Source: Petunia secreta (lineage: Eukaryota > Streptophyta > Magnoliopsida > Solanales > Solanaceae). From it: a DNA stretch of 64,000 bases. Positions 59,395-64,000 of this stretch are shown in pieces. Positions within the stretch are counted from its first letter, which is position 1. Each line of letters opens with the position of its first letter. A model generated the notes under the pieces. That model made no database searches. It was not told the origin of the DNA and saw only the letters and a list, made by a program, of their open reading frames with translations. The position numbers and the translations under genes are program-made. The stretch is from the NCBI GenBank assembly GCA_029990175.1, contig JARKIP010000021.1, forward strand, positions 23,875,501 through 23,939,500, in the 5' to 3' direction.

Positions 59395-60530
59395 CAAGAC
59401 CCCATTGGGATAATGGGTTTGATTTTCAGCTTTTGACAAGGACCCCATTGGGATAATGGGTTCCAATTCTAAGTTTTATCACTACGCATTGGGATAATGG
59501 ATTTCAGTCCTTAGTTTGAAGTCAAGACCCATTGGGATGATGGGATTCAAGTTTCAACGCAAGACCCGTTGGGATAATGGGATTCCTCTTCAAGAACAAG
59601 ACCCATCAGAGTGATGGTTTTCAATTTTCAGAAGAAGCAAGACCCATCAGAGTGATGGTTTTCAATTTCCAGCATAAGCAAAACCCATCAGGGTGATGGT
59701 TTCTAATTTTCAACAAAAAGCAAGACCCATCAGAGTGATGGTTTTCAATTTCCGGAAAAAGCAAGACCCATCAGAGTGATGGTTTTCAATTTTCAGAATA
59801 AGCAAGACCCATCAGAGTGATGGTTTTCAATTTCCAGCATAAGCAAAACCCATCAGGGTGATGGTTTCTAATTTTCAACAAAAAGCAAGACCCATCAGAG
59901 TGATGGTTTTCAATTTTCGGAAGAAGCAAGACCCGTCAGAGTGATGGTTTTCAATTTCCAGCATAAGTAAGACCCATCAGGGTGATGGTTTACAATCTCA
60001 GCTTTCTGTCAAGACCCATTGGGATAATGGGTTACATTTTTTTTTAATTTCCAGAAGAAGCAAGACCCATCAGAGTGATGGTTTTCAATTTTCAGAAGGA
60101 GCAGAACCCATTCAGAGTGATGTTTTTCAATTTCCAGCAGAAGCAAGACCCATCAGAGTGATGGTTTCTAATTTTCAACAAGAGCAAGACCCATCAGAGT
60201 GATGGTTTTCAATTCAGCAAGAACAAGACCCATCAGAGTGATGGTTTTAATTTTCAGCAAGAGCAAGACCCATTAGAGTGATGATTTTTTCAATTCAGCA
60301 AGAACAAGACCCATCAGAGTGATGGTTTTAATTTTCAGCAAAAGCAAGACCCATCAGAGTGATGATTTTTCAATTCAGCAAGAGCAAGATCCATCAGAGT
60401 GATGGTTTTTAATTCAGCAAGAACAAGACCCATCAGAGAGATGGTTTTAATTTTCAGCAAAAGCAAGACCCATTAGAGTGATGGTTTTCAATTCAACAAG
60501 GACAAGACCCACCAGAGTGGTGGTTCCAAA
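59395..60530 (+). repeat. Minisatellite of about 28 hairpin units (unit about 41 bp)
   Basis: Units contain ACCCATTGGGATAATGGGT or ACCCATCAGAGTGATGGTT followed by a TTTTCAATTTTCAG-like spacer. The core is an inverted repeat in each variant: CCCATT/AATGGG, CCATCA/TGATGG and, once near 60506, CCACCA/TGGTGG. Such arrays upstream of the PPT are known in Ogre/Tat elements and can seed satellites. Confidence 0.9.
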
Positions 60531-60540
60531 TTTTAGCATT

Positions 60541-60800
60541 CAAGTCAAAGTCCGTCAAAGCGGCAATTTCATTCAAGTCAAAGCCCGTCAAAGCGGCAAT
60601 TTCATTCAAGTCAAAGCCCGTCAAAGTGGCAATTTCAATTTTAAAGTCAAAGTCCGTCAAAGCGGCAATTTCAACTTTCAAGTCAAAGTCCGTCAAAGCG
60701 GCAATTTCAATTTTCAAGTCAAAGTCCGTCAAAGCGGCAATTTCATTCAAGTCAAAGTCCGTCAAAGCGGCAATTTCTACCTTCAATCAAAGCGGCAATT
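60541..60800 (+). repeat. Second minisatellite, about 7 units of 30-45 bp
   Basis: Units carry AAGTC(C/CC)GTCAAAGCGGCAATTTCA with variable spacers. They are adjacent to, but different in sequence from, the hairpin array. A frame passes through the whole array but encodes only the repeat, so I do not call it a gene. Confidence 0.88.
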
Positions 60801-61318
60801 TCAAGTTTTCAAGACTACTCTGGTAGTGGGAGCTTCGGACCAGTTTATCAGCTTGGGAAGCATGGAGAAGTTAGCTTAGGAATCGTAATTTTACATTTCA
60901 AATGTTGTATTTTCATTTTTCCTTTGTAAAGCAGTGACCACCAGCCAGCTAGCCTGCAGCAAGCGACCAGTAATCAGCAACGACAGCCTCTGTGTGCCTA
61001 AGAGTGTCTACTATCAGCCCCAAGTACGTCTAGAAGAGTCTCTAGTTTGTCTAAGTAGTCTAGAGTATCTAGTGTTGTCTTAGTGAGTCTAGAAGAGTCT
61101 AGTGTCTGCTTGAATGCGGTAGTCCCAGCTACCGCACGTGAGGAACTACACTGACCTAATTTTTTAGTCCGGGGAAATGTAGGCAGCCTTGTTCTTGGTT
61201 GGAACCGAAGAATCAAGGTACGGTCACCATTTTGAAAAGCATTGCTCTCGGCTAGAACCGAAAAGCCAAAATTAGTTGTCGATTACTTCTTTGTCCGAAA
61301 ACTCTTCGTGTTCCCGAA
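60801..61318 (+). other. Region between the minisatellites and the PPT
   Basis: No coding evidence. 61010-61110 carries a short repeat of GTCTAGAAGAGTCT/GTCTAAGTAGTCTAG words. 61200-61270 holds a duplicated GGTT(or C)GGAACCGAA-type phrase near the element end. Confidence 0.6.
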
Positions 61319-61332
61319 CAAAGAGGGGCAGC
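61319..61332 (+). other. Polypurine tract of the Tat element, not followed by an LTR
   Basis: ACAAAGAGGGGCAG is in the expected position and composition for a PPT. The next bases should be TGTAATCACC of the 3' LTR but are protease-region sequence. Confidence 0.7.
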
Positions 61333-62152
61333 CCTCTGCTGTTCGTGCTTTTGATGGTGGAGTTCGAGAGTCTTTGGGTATCATCAATCTTGAGTTAACC
61401 ATTGGTCCCGCTACCTTCAGCATTGAGTTCCAAGTCATGGAAACGGATGCATCGTACAATCTGTTATTGGGCCGACCATGGATTCACATGGCTTGTGCAG
61501 TACCATCCACAGTTCATCAGGTGGTCAAGTTTACTTGGGATAATCAAGCTGTCGTGGTTTATGGAGAGGATGACTAACAGTTTAACAATAGCCTGGACGT
61601 ACCAGCCCTTGAAGCCTTCACTACACGCCCGACCATCATGTATCAAACCTCCGATGTGGTATATGTGGAAAAGGTAACTGAAGGGAGACCTATACCCATC
61701 CCAAGAGTGTCAGAGACGTCTATAATGATGGCATCTGAAATGTTAAAGCATGGTTTCTAATTTGGAAAGGGTTTGGGAGCGTCACTACAAGGCAGGGTAA
61801 ATCCGGTTTATCCAAATGGCGTGCAAGGCACGTGGGGACTAGGGTTCAAGCCAAAAGCTGCTGATCGCAAGCAAGCAAAGAAAAGGAAGTCGGAAGTTTG
61901 GTCTCTCCCAAAGCCAATTCCGTGTCTCGCTCAGTCTTTTGTGGGTTATGTTATGAAACCAAAGGTTGTCGCTACAAATGTCAACACAGTGAAAGAAAAT
62001 CAGGATGCACCATTTGATCTAGGTGGCATTTTTGAAATCTGCATGGTACAGCCGGGTGAAGGCTCCTGTTATGCTTCAATTCAGTACATTGGCCCGGACG
62101 TGCACCTGACTAACTGGAATGCAACTCCCTTCCCCATCAGGAAGGGGTCTTG
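61333..62152 (+). pseudogene. Protease region, second copy
   Basis: Co-linear with 52345-53164 at an offset of 8988 bp, without indels. It starts within the protease, after the DGGA active site, so it cannot encode a functional protease. It shares the TAA at 61758 with the first copy and has its own extra TAA at 61575-61577. Confidence 0.9.
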
Positions 62153-62345
62153 GTAGATTGTTGTTTTACAGTTTTCTTTTGAATACACTTGGATATTCTA
62201 AGGGTTGTATTGCAAATGTATTATTTTGCTCATCTTTCCTTTTGTAATTCAAACCCTTTTTTCATTAATGAAAGGCCTAAGAGCCAAGCTTTCCTTTAAT
62301 CTCTGTTCATATCCCTAATTTCATTCTACTTTTGTTTATCTGTAG
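62153..62345 (+). other. Candidate intron, second copy
   Basis: 193 bp with GTAGAT...TATCTGTAG, matching the first copy's candidate intron in length, borders and resulting phase. Confidence 0.65.
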
Positions 62346-64000
62346 TGATATATCTGCTGGTCCTGATATCATGACATGTTCAAGGAACTTATCGTCCGTC
62401 CAGGGACCGCAATCTGATTTTGGCTCCATAACCATAGTTGAGGTTGAAAGTGACGAAGAAAACATTGAGGAATTTGTTAACAATACTGAATATGATGGGG
62501 AACAGGCTGATTTTGAAATAGGCCTGGAAGTTGAACGCCATGAGGGCAAGCCTAAACCCAATCTGGCTGATACAGAGGATGTTAATCTTGGGAGCCCTGA
62601 TGATGTGAGGGAAACCAAGATAAGCATGTATGCCATACCTGAAGTGAAGAACGATATTCGGAAAGTGCTCTTTGAATATCGAGATGTTTTTGCATGGTCG
62701 TATGATGAGATGCCGGGTTTGAGTTCCGAATTGATAGTCCATGAATTGCCAATTCAACCTGGTTTCCCTCCAGTGAGACAAATGCAACGGAAGTTCAAAA
62801 CTGATATGATCAAGAAAATCCATGATGAAATAATGAAACAGTTGGATGCAAAAGTGATTCAATCGGTTCAGTACACTACTTGGGTTGCAAATGTTGTTCC
62901 GGTTCCTAAGAAAGATGGAAAAACAAGGATATGTGTCGACTATCGAGATTTGAACAAGGCAAGTCCCAAAGATAATTTCCCGTTGCCTAACATTCACACT
63001 CTCGTAGACAATTGTGCCAAACATGAGATACAATCCTTTGTTGACTGCTATGCTGGATATCACCAAATCCAGATGGATGAAGATGATGCATACAAAACGG
63101 CATTCACTACTCCTTGGGGAACCTATTGCTACAGAGTGATGCCGTTTCGTTTGAAAAATGCTGGGGCAACCTACATGAGGGCTATGACTGCCATTTTCCA
63201 TGATATGATGCATAAAGAAATAGAAGTGTACGTGGATGATGTGATCATCAAGTCTAGAACTGCCGAAGAACACGTGAGAGATCTCAGAAAGTTCTTTGAA
63301 AGGCTCCGTAGGTACAATCTGAAGTTGAATCCAGCCAAGTGTGCATTTGGTGTGCCTGCTGGAAAACTGTTGGGTTTCATTGTTAGTAGGCGAGGTATTG
63401 AACTGGATCCCGCAAAGATCAAAGCAATACAAGAACTACCTCCGCCTCGAACCAAGAAGGATGTTAAAAGCTTTCTAGGCAGGTTGAATTACATCAGTAG
63501 GTTCGTTGCTCAACTTACCACAATATGTGAGCCGATCCTCAAGTTGTTGAAAAAGAATGCATCAATTGCATGGACCGAGGAGTGCCAAGAAGCCTTCGAC
63601 AAGATCAAGCAATACTTGTCAAGTCCTCCTGTTTTGGTTCCGCATGACCCTGGCCGACCATTGTTTTTGTACTTGTCAGTCAATGAAAACTCCTTTGGTT
63701 GTGTATTAGGGCAACATGATGCCTCGGGAAAGAAAGAGCAGGCGATTTATTATCTGAGCAAAAAGTTCACAGATTGCGAGGCCAGATACACTTTGTTGGA
63801 AAGGACGTGTTGTGCCCTAACTTGGGTTGCACAAAAGTTGAAACATTATCTTTTGTCCTATACCACTTATCTGATTTCCCGGATGGATCCATTGAAGTAC
63901 ATATTTCAAAAGCCAATGCCAACTGGCAAACTTGCAAAATGGCAGATTCTGCTCACAGAATTTGACATAGTTTATGTCACCAGAACTGCAATGAAAGCTC
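62346..64000 (+). pseudogene. RT and start of RNase H, second copy, runs off the window
   Basis: Co-linear with 53358-55012. The frame is open to the last base of the window. YVDDVIIKS is at 63229-63255. It keeps Gly in the KKDGK segment but has Arg at 63148-63150 where the first copy and related RTs have Gly (MPFGLKNAG), a likely damaging change. The rest of the unit lies outside the window. Confidence 0.9.

Larger units (their letters stand above)
45250..64000 (+). mobile_element. Large Tat/Ogre-lineage LTR retrotransposon with internal tandem duplication; 3' end outside window
   Basis: Evidence for the lineage: a very long LTR (2543 bp), a tRNA-Arg-type PBS, a long leader, two RNase H domains between RT and integrase, a candidate intron between protease and RT, and minisatellites upstream of the PPT. 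The element is coding-dead: a frame change near 51860, stops at 52275 and 52770, and a rearranged integrase. After the PPT (about 61319-61332) no 3' LTR appears; internal sequence restarts from the protease domain and continues to the window end. Confidence 0.9.

Noticed and set aside
60478..60879. 133-codon open frame on +
   Set aside because: It encodes only the minisatellite repeat; units of mixed length keep the frame by chance, and it has no flanking gene structure.

Overview
The window is plant nuclear DNA, most likely from a Solanaceae species; genus and species cannot be resolved from the sequence. The evidence is an RTE-type LINE 3' end with a (TTG)n tail, Stowaway MITEs, Tat/Ogre-type and chromovirus LTR retrotransposons with plant PBS sequences, a Mutator-like element with a Ulp1 protease gene, and one intron-rich nuclear gene for a plastid protein. 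There are no bacterial features.

Layout. 1-921: 3' end of a dead RTE LINE. 1167-4145: truncated LTR related to the Tat LTRs further right. About 5.1-28.0 kb: a large, decayed Mutator-like element (MULE). On the + strand it carries a DUF1985-plus-Ulp1 gene (6186-11582) and two copies of a small B3-domain gene (12427-12993 and 22228-22713). On the - strand it carries a mudrA-type transposase gene with a SWIM finger (27014-24102). Almost every intron and spacer of this unit is packed with short inverted motifs of the GAAGTTC...GAACTTC type. A complete but dead chromovirus (13630-21079, 721-bp LTRs, GGTAT target duplication) sits inside a 116-bp tandem array of those motifs, and a Stowaway MITE sits in the 3' flank of the second B3 copy.

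29658-33878 (- strand): the only intact cellular gene I find. It has 11 exons, all with GT-AG introns, and encodes a 399-residue plastid-lipid-associated protein (fibrillin), PAP12/FBN10-like. 35698-39953: a solo LTR of the Tat-like family with a near-perfect 5-bp target duplication, itself containing a Stowaway MITE. About 40.4-44.7 kb: a badly eroded Tat/Retand-like element that has lost its RT core.

45250-64000: a large Tat/Ogre-lineage element. It shows a 2543-bp 5' LTR, a tRNA-Arg-type PBS, a long leader, gag, protease, a 193-bp candidate intron, RT, RNase H, a second RNase H, integrase, a 3' region with hairpin-forming minisatellites, and a polypurine tract. No 3' LTR follows the polypurine tract. 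The sequence instead restarts in the protease region (61333 onward repeats 52345 onward with a fixed offset of 8988 bp and about 16 mismatches), so the element carries a tandem internal duplication that runs off the window.

Functionally, apart from the fibrillin gene the window is nested transposable elements. The most unusual content is the MULE: Ulp1 protease, B3 DNA-binding domain and transposase genes packaged together, separated by hairpin-like repeats.
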